Below, one piece after another: positions 50,001-62,000 of a DNA stretch of 64,000 nt; the first letter of the stretch is position 1; the number at the start of each line of letters is the position of its first letter. A model generated the notes under the pieces. The model was not told the origin of the DNA, did not search any database, and saw only the letters and a list, made by a program, of their open reading frames with translations. Both the position numbers and the translations under genes were made by a program. Origin of the DNA: Ischnura elegans (lineage: Eukaryota > Arthropoda > Insecta > Odonata > Coenagrionidae); the NCBI RefSeq assembly GCF_921293095.1, contig NC_060249.1, forward strand, positions 80,177,907 to 80,241,906. The letters are read 5' to 3'.

Positions 50001-53000
50001 CGCTTATTAGTATGGAACTCGATGGTTCAACTTTTGTACACATTTTCAGGAACTCATTGTGTACAAAAGTCGGGGACCACCTGAACATGGAAACACCAAG
50101 ACATCCATATCAATAGTAAACCATTACCACTCACGAACAATAGTCCTTACCATAGCATAGCAAAAATCTAAAATGAGTTACCTAATAACAGGAGAATTAC
50201 TTTTAAAACAAAAGTAAGAACCTAGCTTATAAACAACCCACATTACTCCCTATCTGAATAGAGTAGTTTCCTTCATCAAAGAAAATGAAAGGCATTGATT
50301 GTGATTTGTTACCCACCATTAGTGTATTCATAATATACAAATTATTGGGTTTTAGGAATCCCAGTTCAGACGAATGGCAATGGTCAATTTTAATCTCATT
50401 TGAAAAAGGCCAGATTGGTGCCCATGCGATGCCACTCCACGTGACGTCACACGGACCTAGATTCTATACGAGTAGATAGGAGTTTTACAACGTCTGATAT
50501 TACCAAAGCATGCATGAGGCACATAGCTCAGGGAAACATTTCTTAATAATCACCTATTAAAATTGCCTAATGTCTGAATGTTTCCTTTATTTGATGGGGT
50601 AATAATAATCCCTATTTAAGCCAAGCATTACCTGCTAGCAGCCTGCATTGTAGTGGTGCTCAACGCCTCACCCCAAGGTCACCTCACACAGCGGCAGCGG
50701 GAACCAGAAAGATGTCACATGGGCTTTTCCCAGCATTCATACTTAGCCGTCACATTTTCGGGCAATTGAAAATTTTCACTTTTCATTTAATCGCGGAAAA
50801 TAGATATATTCATTTAAAAATCTAAAAGCATGAAATGCTTACATCAGGAGTAATAATCTTTCGATTTAGGCAATAAAAAATAATATGAAACCATCCTATT
50901 ATTTTGACACTTATTATCTCATTTCTTAGGAATGATAGTTAATAGTAGAAAGAGGACATTTTCTCTTATAGATGAATTTATATTTTTGAAAGTTGAATGA
51001 TGAGCTAAATTAGCTCAATCACAACATGTATTAACTTCGTGGTATCAGTATTGATGGCACATTCTTACTGGGTACATTCATGGGGCGCACATAGCACTAT
51101 CACCACAGCTGTGGCATTTCCCCCCTGATTACTGTCACTGCTTCATAGTAGCTCATTGTGAGTGCTCAGACATTTCTCAGAGTGGTCTATAAGGTCGCTA
51201 CATGTGAGAGCACTTCTTGCTAATTTGCCGCCATTGAAATATTAGTTGCGTTTGATAGTTATTATAATTAGAGTTTAGAGGTGGCCAGTGTTATGTTACT
51301 AAATGATTCAAAAGCCACTTCATGGTGCTGTTTCTACTTTTCCATTGAGGGAGGCTGAGAATATGCTACGTAACAGTCTGCTCCCATGCTGAGCAAGACT
51401 CTTTGAGTTTAATCTGAGGTTTCAGGCGAGATGGAGTGGAAACGGAACATGAAAAAGAAGCAGGAGCAATTTCCACAGGAGCGGTGGTGTTACCGCCCCC
51501 ATCCTGCTTACTTTTGTACAATCAATATAAATTGTGGAAATTCTCCTGCTTCTTTGTTATTCTTTGAGTTCTCACTCCCCCTAAATGCAGCCATTTATGA
51601 ATATCATGAGTAGAATGGGGAAATAAAGCAATAATTTTGCATTTGTCCTTGAAGCAAAGTGGAGATTTGTGTTTTATAGTATTGGTTCTTAAATTATGTC
51701 TTATCCAGTTTGTGTTATAGGCAACAATGCTATCATATTTGATTTATAGCTTAACATACATATTTGATTTTTTTCAAGTCACATCTATTATTTTCTTTTA
51801 TGTATTCAAAATCTTAATAATTGACTTTTAATATTCGAGAGGGGATGATATTCTGCTTCTGGCATTTACTCTTTTAACCTAACTTCTAAGTGTTGATGTT
51901 ATTTCTTAATGCAGGTAAAACAGGACAATGTGTGTTATCCTCAAAGTTCAGGTACTACATTGGTCTATGTTCCCAAAGAGGTGAACCAATCTCCTGACCA
52001 ATTACCAGTTTTCCAGTCTAGTTCATCGTGGGTTGATAGGACCTCATGGTCATCCCTCTCGCATGAGGTAGGTGAGTTATTTTCTTGTGCTTTTATTAAC
52101 ATTGCTGGTACGAAATTAAATAGTACTCAGCCAAGTAATCGCAAATGCACTTTGCCTAAGAGCGTCAATTATAGTTCTTTCTTCAGTAGGAGACACTTCA
52201 GTATCCACGCAACATCATATAATATTCCTGTGGAATCATTGTGACCCACTCAGTACTGCTCATAAATTACAATCAGTATGTCTTCTTCTTACGGACATTC
52301 GATTTGCAAACTTTCAGGGATACAAACATTCTAAAAATTCAAGTGTGCCTGAAATTTCAAATGTGGCACCTTTGGAGTTGGCCGATGCGATGCAATGTGG
52401 CATAAAGGAACTCACACTTTGGGCACAGTCTGAACCAACTGTTAATAAAATCTGTTGTGAAGTCAGTAACTTCTCAGTGTTTTGCCCATTCTTCCTTCCC
52501 ACAGGCAGCACATTTCATTCGGCTCCATTCATGTCATACTCGCAGCTAGATCAGTTCGTCACAATCGTGAGTTAATGCAAAATTGCAATGCAGTGTTGCA
52601 TTTTGCAGGATAGACACACTTTTCGATGCCTTGCATAGATTTATCAACTTACTAGCAAGCTCTCAGAATGCATCTTGTTCATATGTCGAAGACTTAATGT
52701 AATTGTACATAATTTAATCGTGTATATCATACTCTGAAGCTATTCTGCAGTGCGAGTAGAAGTATGGGAGATTGAAGGGACAAGGAAATTTGATAAAGCA
52801 TAAATACACCAAAGGATGAAGTTCGCCATGAAAAAATATTTGACTTAGCCGGGATTCGAACCCGGATCTCCCGATTGCCGGTCAGGCGTGCTACCAGTTA
52901 CACCACCAAGCCATCTTCTCAGAGCGAACTTCGGGATGGGTTTTACCGAACAAGATGTTGACGTCACAAGTCCACACTGTGGCACATGTGGCGAGGGTCG

Positions 53001-56000
53001 TGCTTACTAAGCCACTGTCGGGGAGAAAAACCCTTATTTTCCGCTGGTCTGCGGCGACGAATTTCAAAGCACTGAAGGAACAAGTGACTTTGTACGCAGT
53101 CACGCGCACGGGTGCAAAGTTAAATACACCAAAGGATGAAGTTCGCCATGAAAAAATATTTGACTTAGCCGGGATTCGAACCCGGATCTCCCGATTGCCG
53201 GTCAGGCGTGCTACCAGTTACACCACCAAGCCATCTTCTCAGAGCGAACTTCGAAGTCAAATATTTTTTCATGGCGAACTTCATCCTTTGGTGTATTTAA
53301 CTTTGCACCTGTGCGCGTGACTGCATACAAAGTCACTTGTTCCTTCAGTGCTTTGAAATTCGTCGCCGCAGACCAGCGGAAAATAAGGGTTTTTCTCCCC
53401 GACAGTGGCTTAGTAAGCACGACCCTCGCCACATGTGCCACAGTGTGGACTTGTGACGTCAACATCTTGTTCGGTAAAACCCATCCCGAAGTTCGCTCTG
53501 AGAAGATGGCTTGGTGGTGTAACTGGTAGCACGCCTGACCGGCAATCGGGAGATCCGGGTTCGAATCCCGGCTAAGTCAAATATTTTTTCATGGCGAACT
53601 TCATCCTTTGGTGTATTTAACTTTGCACCCGTGCGCGTGACTGCGTACAAAGTCACTTGTTCCTTCAGTGCTTTGATAAAGCATGTTTTTTTTGCGATGA
53701 TTCCTGCAAAAAATGGTCTTACAAAGTTCATAATTACCTCAGGTTTTTCGGTCCCATTAACTTCGTAATAACAAGAGTTAACTGTGTATAGATGCGGTGA
53801 CATTTCCCAGAAATCAGTACAATGAAAAAGTTAATTATTGTCAGTCCACCCAAACAGCTCTATCCCTGTCATCAATTATGTCTTCCATCAAGCTTAAATG
53901 ATGGATGAACGCTGAGAATAAATGATTTTACTTTCTTACTCATTACATTACCTAAGTTGACTCTTTGCCTGTGCATAATTTTTTGTGGTTATTTGAGCCC
54001 TTAATATTGTGAAAGGAAATATTTAAAGAAAACTATGGGAGGCAGCTAAGCATGTTTATTATTGAAAACAAGAAGCTATCAGTTGGCTAATTGTCGTTCA
54101 ATTTATATCTTTGTGGAAGCTCTCATTGTTTTGTCAAGAATATCTGATCATGTTCATAAATTAAGTGCAAATGTGTACAGTGAAACCTCGATATAACGAC
54201 ACCCCACGGTGCTCTAATAAACACTCGCTATATCGAAAAGTCGCTTTACCGGAGGTGGAGCAAATAATAGCCAATATACCTGTTGCAAACAGATATACAG
54301 GAACAGGAGTGGTGCAGCGACAGATAAACATCTATCCGATAAACGTAAGCATAAATCCAGACGAAAGGCGATGTTTCTTTGCATCACTAAATGTCCTTAC
54401 TCAAATAACGACTAACTATTCAAACAATTTATAAGCGCCGCACTGAATAAAAATCATGCAGAGTATTGTTTCATCAATCATTATATTTATCGAACGACAG
54501 TTTACCACATAAATTTGAGACTGAGCACTCCATTAACTTCATTTCTAACAGATCGCTAGCAATTACAGAGGTTAAGGAGTCTTCATGAAAGTCTTCCGGC
54601 GGTTAAACCCTCGCTATGGCAAGAGCCAACACCGAAAGGGTCTCGTAAAAACGAATTTTTTATCACGCTTATTATGGGGTCAATTGACGGTGCATCGGCT
54701 ATCTCTCGTAATAGCGGATGTGTCGCTATAGCCCGTACTTGCTTTAACGAGGTTCGACTGTATTATGTTATAGATAGTAAATTACTGGTTTAAGGCCTTG
54801 ATAGTATATACTTCTTTAAATCTTGTGATTAGCTCTTGTCTTTTGTTACCTGTATTATTTGCAGTTTTTACCTTCTCTTATCAGTGTAAGGAGTGAAATT
54901 TAGATTACTGTCATGTTCACTTTTAGTATTTAATATTAAATGAATATAAATTACATACACAATTGTCCACAAAGATAAATCAGGATTGATGACACCATTA
55001 CTTCACAAATCAAACTACACACAAATAGCAAACACAATTGTTAAGTATTCGGGTTGAAAAATCATGAGCGATTAAGCGTATACAGGCGGTCCTCGACTTT
55101 CGTACACTCGACTTTCGTACAATTCGCACTTTCGTACATTCAAAATTGACACCTTTTACTCGACTTTCGTACGCTAAATTCGGACTTTCGGACGTTGGTC
55201 TGTAATTTTTTTAAAATTCCCGCGATGTTTATTGCGCATCCCAACATTCAATTGTTTCAAATGTCAGTATCGGCAGTATATACAAACAATACGAACATAT
55301 ATAATGAAGGGAATTGTTGGTAATTGACTCTAATCTAGGTGATTTATTTGGGAGAGAGACTGCCTGCTATAGGCTCCTTTATCAAGAGACGAAGAAAGCC
55401 TTCATTGAAGATATTTTTCAAAAGAAGTTGACTAGACATCATCGAATAGCTTTCAATAAAACTAGTAAGACCTTTCTAATTGTTTTTTCGTTTGAGTGCT
55501 GTTTAATTCATGTAAACCTTCAGCAACGATATTGCACGAAATATCACCCGAATTCCGTTTGTCTTTTGTCTTTTTTTAATAACATGCGGAATATACGCGA
55601 TCACGAATGTCACCTGCCAAATATCGAATTTTGGTGTAAAAATTAAAAGGTATCCAGAGTGCGGGTTCAACAAATACATTTTGTTATGCTTCTTGATATG
55701 TCCTTTTATTTATAGTGGACGTAATAAGTGGAATGTCAACTTAGACGCCAAGAGGAAGTTTCACTCGATAGCCAACGGAGTTCTTGTTTTTTAAACTTTT
55801 ATTTGCACTTTCTGCCTATTTTCGAAAGAAATTAGATGATTTGAGGAGTTTTATTAACATATTATTAAAATTAAGTCAATTGAAATGAATTCCGTGAAAA
55901 AAAAAGTTTTAGTACGTATATTCCGCTCTTTTGGAACGTAACCCCTAATTAGTATGGAAGTCAATGGTTCGACTTTCGTGCATTCGACTTTCGTACAAGT

Positions 56001-59000
56001 TTTCGGGAACGCATTGTGTACGAAAGTCGGGGACCGCCTGTAACCAAAAGCCACAATGTATTTCTATTACATGACTCTTTCTTTTTATATTCGTTTCGTC
56101 AGTAAGAATTTTTATCCATTATTATTTGACTTCCATTGTTTGTCTCCCATCATCACGGAGCATTGTTACATTGCATTTATCTATAAATGTGTATTTAACT
56201 ACATGGAGCCCTTACTGCATGGATATTGAATTTCTATTTGGCATTTCAGGCTCACCAGCAATCTCACCCATCCAATTTGAAAGTTGGCGAGACTTTTGGT
56301 CATCACAGAGCACTCCAAGGAGCGTCCCCCAGTTCAGACGGTTTCAAGATAGTAAATCCAGAAGAAATATTGAAATCTCATGTAGTTTCACCCCTTGTGA
56401 AAATAACAGGTCAGTAAACACTTCTAAAGTGTAAAGTGACTACCTTTACACTGTAATATTTACGGAATAGTAAGTCATAATCAGACTGTGGCATTAATTG
56501 TCACTTTGCTATCCATTGTCTGCAAAACTTCACCTTTTCAAAATTCATTGTGATGCCAGCATCTTTCAATTTATCCAGCACTCTCGCCAAATGTCCAAAA
56601 TGTTCTTCTAAATTCCGTGAAATAATTAATAAGTCATCAAGGAAATTCAGACAGAAATTCTCATGTTCGTCTCCCAAAACATAATCAAGTGCTCTTACTA
56701 ATGCACTGCTACTGATTGCACAACCAAATGGGACTAGGGTGAATTGGTAGATCTTCCCCTCAAATGTGAAGACACAATATTTCCTAGATTGTGGGTGTAA
56801 TTCTATCTGATAAAAACTCTGTGTGAGGTCCAGCGATTTCATAATTTTCGCGTTGGTGCATTCCTGAAATAACTCCTGCGGTATTCTGGATGTGGCATAA
56901 TCTGGTTTAATAATTTTATTTACTGCCCTTGCATCCATGCACAAGCGTACTGAATTGTCCTCCTTAAGTAACCAAACCAACGGTCATATGTAACGTGACG
57001 TACTCTTCTTGATAATCCCTTGGAGTAACAGCTTTGTAATGGCTTCCCTTGCTTTCCCTCGTAGATTCAGTGGAATAGTGTAACATTTACTATGAAATTC
57101 TTCATCTTCTTTTACCTCAATTTTATATGAATACCCTTCTATTTTCCCTGGCGTATTCTTAAATATCTCTTTCCTCTTCTTAATTTCTTCCGCTAATACT
57201 GCGTTTTCTTCTCTTGAAAGCTCCGGGATCTTCTCAATGTTGCTCTCTATCTCCTCCGTGGAAATCACTTCTTCCTCTCGCGTCACTTATCCTCTTTCCA
57301 CCTGCCTTTCTTCTATGTGCATCACCAGTCGCTGCGAAGGTACTTCTGCCCCTTTGAATGGACATCTCACCGTCTTTTCTCCTTGCTTTATAATTACAAC
57401 CCTATCTCTGTAGTCAATTTTAGCCTCCCACATATTTCAAGTGTCCGTACCCAGAACGATTGTTTTTATTAACCCCGGGACTACGGTAAAATTCAAGTCA
57501 ACACAAATATCTCAGATTTTCACTGTGTTAAATATTTGTTTTTTAATTCTACCACTCTTCCGTCCAATGGCTCCCATTACTTGAACTCCTCTTACAGGTA
57601 ACTCCATCACTTCCTTAAAATATGCTTGGTTTTCATCGTAATACTCTTCACTTATACAGGTAATCTCCGACCCTGTGTCTATAAGTGCACTAATTTTCAA
57701 CCCGTTAATTTCTATCTCTATTTCCGAGCATCTGATTCCTCGACCCCGTCTTCTTTCTTCTCTTCGAGTAGTTCTTGTGGTGACTTTGTTAGACTCCTAA
57801 CTCTCTTTTTCCTCTTCCTTTTCTCCTCCATATTCGTCTTCTCGATCGTCCCTTCTTCTTCGGTCTTCGGTGCGTCGGGACATGGAATACAACAAGACCT
57901 ATTTAGTTTTCCGATTTTCTTCCCGCAACATTAATACCATCGCTCTTCTCGAAAATGAGGGTATCCACGCGATCAGCTGTTCGGTGATATTCCATTTCTC
58001 CCCGCCTATACGGATTGTTTTGGTCCCGTCTCTGGTCGCGCTCCTCGTTCCATGGTTGTCATCGGTTCTCCCGTGGTTGGTACGTCATTCCGTTTCCCCT
58101 TCTGTTATCGTTTGGTACTCCGTATTTCACCACCTCCTGTTGCTCCCGTTGTCCTGCCTCCGGTCTGGTCTCTCGGTGTTGTTCTGGTGCGGCGTTGTCA
58201 TATCGTCCCAAAAGTTCCAAAAATTGCTGTAATGCCGTAATGTGCTGCGTAATAATGGCGGCATTTACTTCTGGTCCAAAATGATGCTCGAGTCTATTTA
58301 TGATTTCCTCGTCCTCCATGGCAGGTTGCAATTCCTTTGCTGCACTTATCCTTTTCGTAGCATATTCCACCCTGCTCATGTTTCCACTCCTGTTGTATTG
58401 ACCGGAATCGAGCATTCCCCTCACCTCCATCTGTTGTTGTTTTCCCCAAAACTGTGCCAAGAATAATTTTTTTTAATTTTCCATATCAGTCTGCAAATGA
58501 TATGTGGCAGTCATCCATTCCCCAGCCAGTCCTACCATGCCTTGCCGAATAATTTTGAGCTTGTCACCATCCGTCAGCTGATATAATCCTTGATACTCCT
58601 CTAATTCATGCATATATTGCATCGGTCTCGCTCCTTTTCGTCCATCAAACTGTGGAATCTGCACGTTGATTGCAGGTATTTGTGATACACTTACTCCTTT
58701 GTCGCCCTGATTTCTCAACCACTCCGTCTCCTTCTGGCCGATTAATTGCATCCGTTTCTCTAGCCTTGCCGCTTCCGTGCTTGCTCTCTCCGACACCTGA
58801 TCTATTTTCACGTTGCATTCCAGTATTCTTTTGCTGACTATATCAAATTTTCTCTTTGTTTCTTCATTGATATTTTCAATCTCCTGCATTGTTCTTCCTT
58901 GTAGGTCTTCTAATGCTGCGCAAACTTCAATCCTCTCTTGTCGTGTATCTTCTTTTAATTCACTAAGCTCTTTCTGCCCCTTCTCCATGTCTTCTTTGTG

Positions 59001-62000
59001 CGCGGATAGCTTTTGATTCCATTCTTATCTTATTCCTTCTACTTTCTCTTCAATAAGTTGCATCACTACATGCTGAATTTCTGCTATTCCATCTGCCTGT
59101 TTGCTGATCACTTCTCTTAATAATCCTTCCATGTTCCTCCTCTGCTCTTCTTGCAGTCTTTCTTTCTCCTCCCATTCTCTTCTTTCCCTTTCTCTCTGCT
59201 CTTCTTGCAGTCTGTCTTTCTCCTCCCGTTCTCTTTTGAACTCCTTCAGCCACGTAACTATGTCAAGTTCTGTTGTCTGTGCTACTTTCAATTTAAACTG
59301 ATACGTATCAATATCAATTCCCTTTTCCTCAAACGCAGTTCTCACTCTATCCATCAATTCTTGTTTTATCCCGGCGGTATTCAAACCCAGCTCTCTTAAT
59401 TCCTCTATTATATCTGCCTTCTTTAATTCCTTAAAACATTTCTCTATCGTCGCCATTTTTCCAAGTTCTCGTGCACCCGGTCGAGAGTTCACTTAATGTT
59501 AAAGTGTATCTTATCTCCGGTATCTCGTGGTCTCAATTATGTTGAGTTGTTGTGCCCGACACGTTGCGGCACCAAAATGTAACACTACCAATTCATTTAA
59601 TGCTACTCACCTCCTATTTATTAAGTTTCGTGTTATCTTAGGGTTTAGAAACACACTTAATTATGAAATAACATGCACAAAATATCACTTTTACACTTTT
59701 ATATTCAGAATATCATGAAGTAAGACTAATTGGGCCCAATTTACAATCGATCATTATAGCAAACAAATTGCATAAGTTCCATTTATATTCCAATGGGCTT
59801 TTAACTCTTCCCCTTGTGTATTTATAATAACCATTCAAGTCTACTTATCGGGTTCACTGCTCGCGTCTCCACTCAAACACTGCCGGATGGTACAGTACTC
59901 CACCACTCCTCTCTCTGCCGGATATCTTCCTCCACGATCCCTCTCTCAATCTTTCTCCACCTTTTTTTTATTTCACGCGTCCTTCCTTCTATTGGTTCTC
60001 TCTCTTGTGGGCACCTCCTTCTTTGCGTCCTCTCTTTTTTTTCTTATTCTGCCGATCTTATAAAACACGTCTTTTTCGTAGCTCTCTCAACCCACGACTC
60101 CCCTTGTGTATTTCTTTTCCGCGTCCCTCACTACCATTCTTGCCTCCTCACTACCATTGTTAATTTTAAATTATTTAAACAAACAACATGGTGGCTTGTT
60201 TACAGTCGGGAGAAAACTTTGGGTGACAGCTCTTTGTCCAAAACGAAGTGCCCAAAGTTTCAGACTTGCCCTCCTGAGCCGTATTGTTGTCTTTGGTAAA
60301 CGGTTGTATCGGTTCAGTGTGAAATTGGACTTTCAAAGAGGAACATGGCCTTGAAGATGGGAGACAAGTTGCCTCTTGAAATGTTGGCTTATACTGTAGA
60401 ATTAACCTGGCTGAGAACTTGAGAAGAATTCATCAGAAGTATTCACCAAGAGAAATTAAAATCCTTTAACACCTTTCTTGTTTACCAGTCAATCGCTAGC
60501 CATGCCTAGAAACATACTGATGGGTTAGAACAAAAGATTGGCAACATGTGCCACTTGGTTCACAGCGGTTTATGGGAACTCCCTATGTATTTTGATGGTA
60601 GCTAGCTGAAATGTGGAATCCCTAGGGTGGGCTTTGTGAAGCTACCTTGGTACCTAGTTCGAAGCTACGGAAGTAGCTTCACAGGCCATAGAGAATATGG
60701 GTTAGAGTCAAATAAGCTACCGGTAGCTTCTGCTAGCTCTTTTGACAGAGCTTCCATGTTAGATGATACAAGTGGGAACTAGTAGCGTAACTAAGTACAG
60801 TGAAACCTCGTTAAAGCGAGTACGGGCTATAGCGACACTCCCGCTATAACGAGAGATAGCCGATGCACCGTCAATTGACCCTACAATAAGCGTGTTAAAA
60901 AATTCGTTTTTACGAGACCCTTTTGGTGTTGGCTCTCGCCATAGCGAGGGTTTCACCGCCGGAAGACTTTCATCAAGACTCCTTAACCTCTGTAATTGCT
61001 AGCGATCTGTTAGAAATGAAGTTAATGGAGTGCTCAGTCTCAAAGTTATGTGGTAAACTGACGTTCGATAAATAAGTAGTTAATTTTGGTGAAAATATTG
61101 TGGCATTAGCATTCGCGAATGCTTAATCTTCTTTTGTTCCTCGGGCGGCAGAAAGCAGTCGGCAGCATACCCGTACGTCCGTGAGTTGCGTGAATAGAAA
61201 GCATTTGATGGCAGTCACCATGGCCAAAAAACACCAAACACGTCTAAGCGAGAAAATAAAAATAAAGGAGTAATATGAGTCGAAATTAATTCATCTTCCT
61301 ATTCGCTCTGCAAAATTAAAAAAAAAACAAAAGCGCCCAAGGAATGCAGACGATGAAGAGTTATAAGGAGCTTTGTTCGGGTGGTTTTGCCCATTCAAAT
61401 CTGCGGGAACTTCTGAGAAAGGGGCTACGCCCAAGCCTGAAGCGGAGTATTTTAGGGATAGATTGCGAATCGAGAATTTTAAGAGTGCGGAAGGTTGATT
61501 ATACTAATGCGAAGCACCAAAGCGTTATCTCCCCTCACAACTCCCCTGGTGATGCCTGCGGTGTAAACCTGAAGTCGTGGAAGAGAGGACTCCGATCATA
61601 AGTATCTTTAGAAGTATTCCCCGCGTCATATATCATACACGAAACGGAACTTTTTTTTACATACAACTCCCCGACAAAACCCTTGCAGTATGAGGTATTT
61701 CTTGCAATGATGCCTCTAAAGGTAGGTAGTGCGCCTTAGCGATGATGTAGGATGTACGAAGCAATGATACTCAGCGTGAATTGTCCGGATGGACGTATTT
61801 ATTCTCCGTTGCGGATTTACAAGGGTGAACTATTCGGGTCATTGGTCGGAGTCGTACTGGCGCTCTCTTTTGTTACGTGGGTAGCCGAGCATCCCCTGGT
61901 GGCCGCTGGAAGAACTCACAGAACAACTAACTCTCGTTTGCAGTACCGTGGTAAACTCGGTGTATCATTTCAAATACGTCGCGAGCGTAACACTCAAAAA

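Larger units (their letters stand above)
52802..53671. mobile_element. Palindromic tRNA-like composite with 13-bp duplication
   Basis: TTTGATAAAGCAT at 52789-52801 is repeated exactly at 53672-53684. Between them are head-to-head copies of one unit of about 320 bp (tRNA-like head plus body): minus-strand copies to about 53252 and plus-strand copies after it. Arms are nearly identical; only a few differences such as GTGCACCTG against GTGCACCCG are visible. The body has TTTTTCATGGCGAACTTCAT, TTTTCCGCTGGTCTGCGGCG and CACATGTGCCACAGTGTGG. The duplication length suits LINE-driven retroposition. Lies in PHD intron 11. Confidence 0.8.

Noticed and set aside
52841-53579. Three working tRNA-Ala(GGC) genes
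   Set aside because: The cloverleaf pairs fully, but C at position 33, the repeated body and the target duplication point to a retroposed repeat.
52955-53803. Long frames on both strands at 53 kb
   Set aside because: Produced by the palindromic tRNA-like units read through in both directions.
57626-59399. Several plus-strand frames rich in Ser, Phe and Leu
   Set aside because: Antisense shadows of the charged gag region of the Gypsy fossil.
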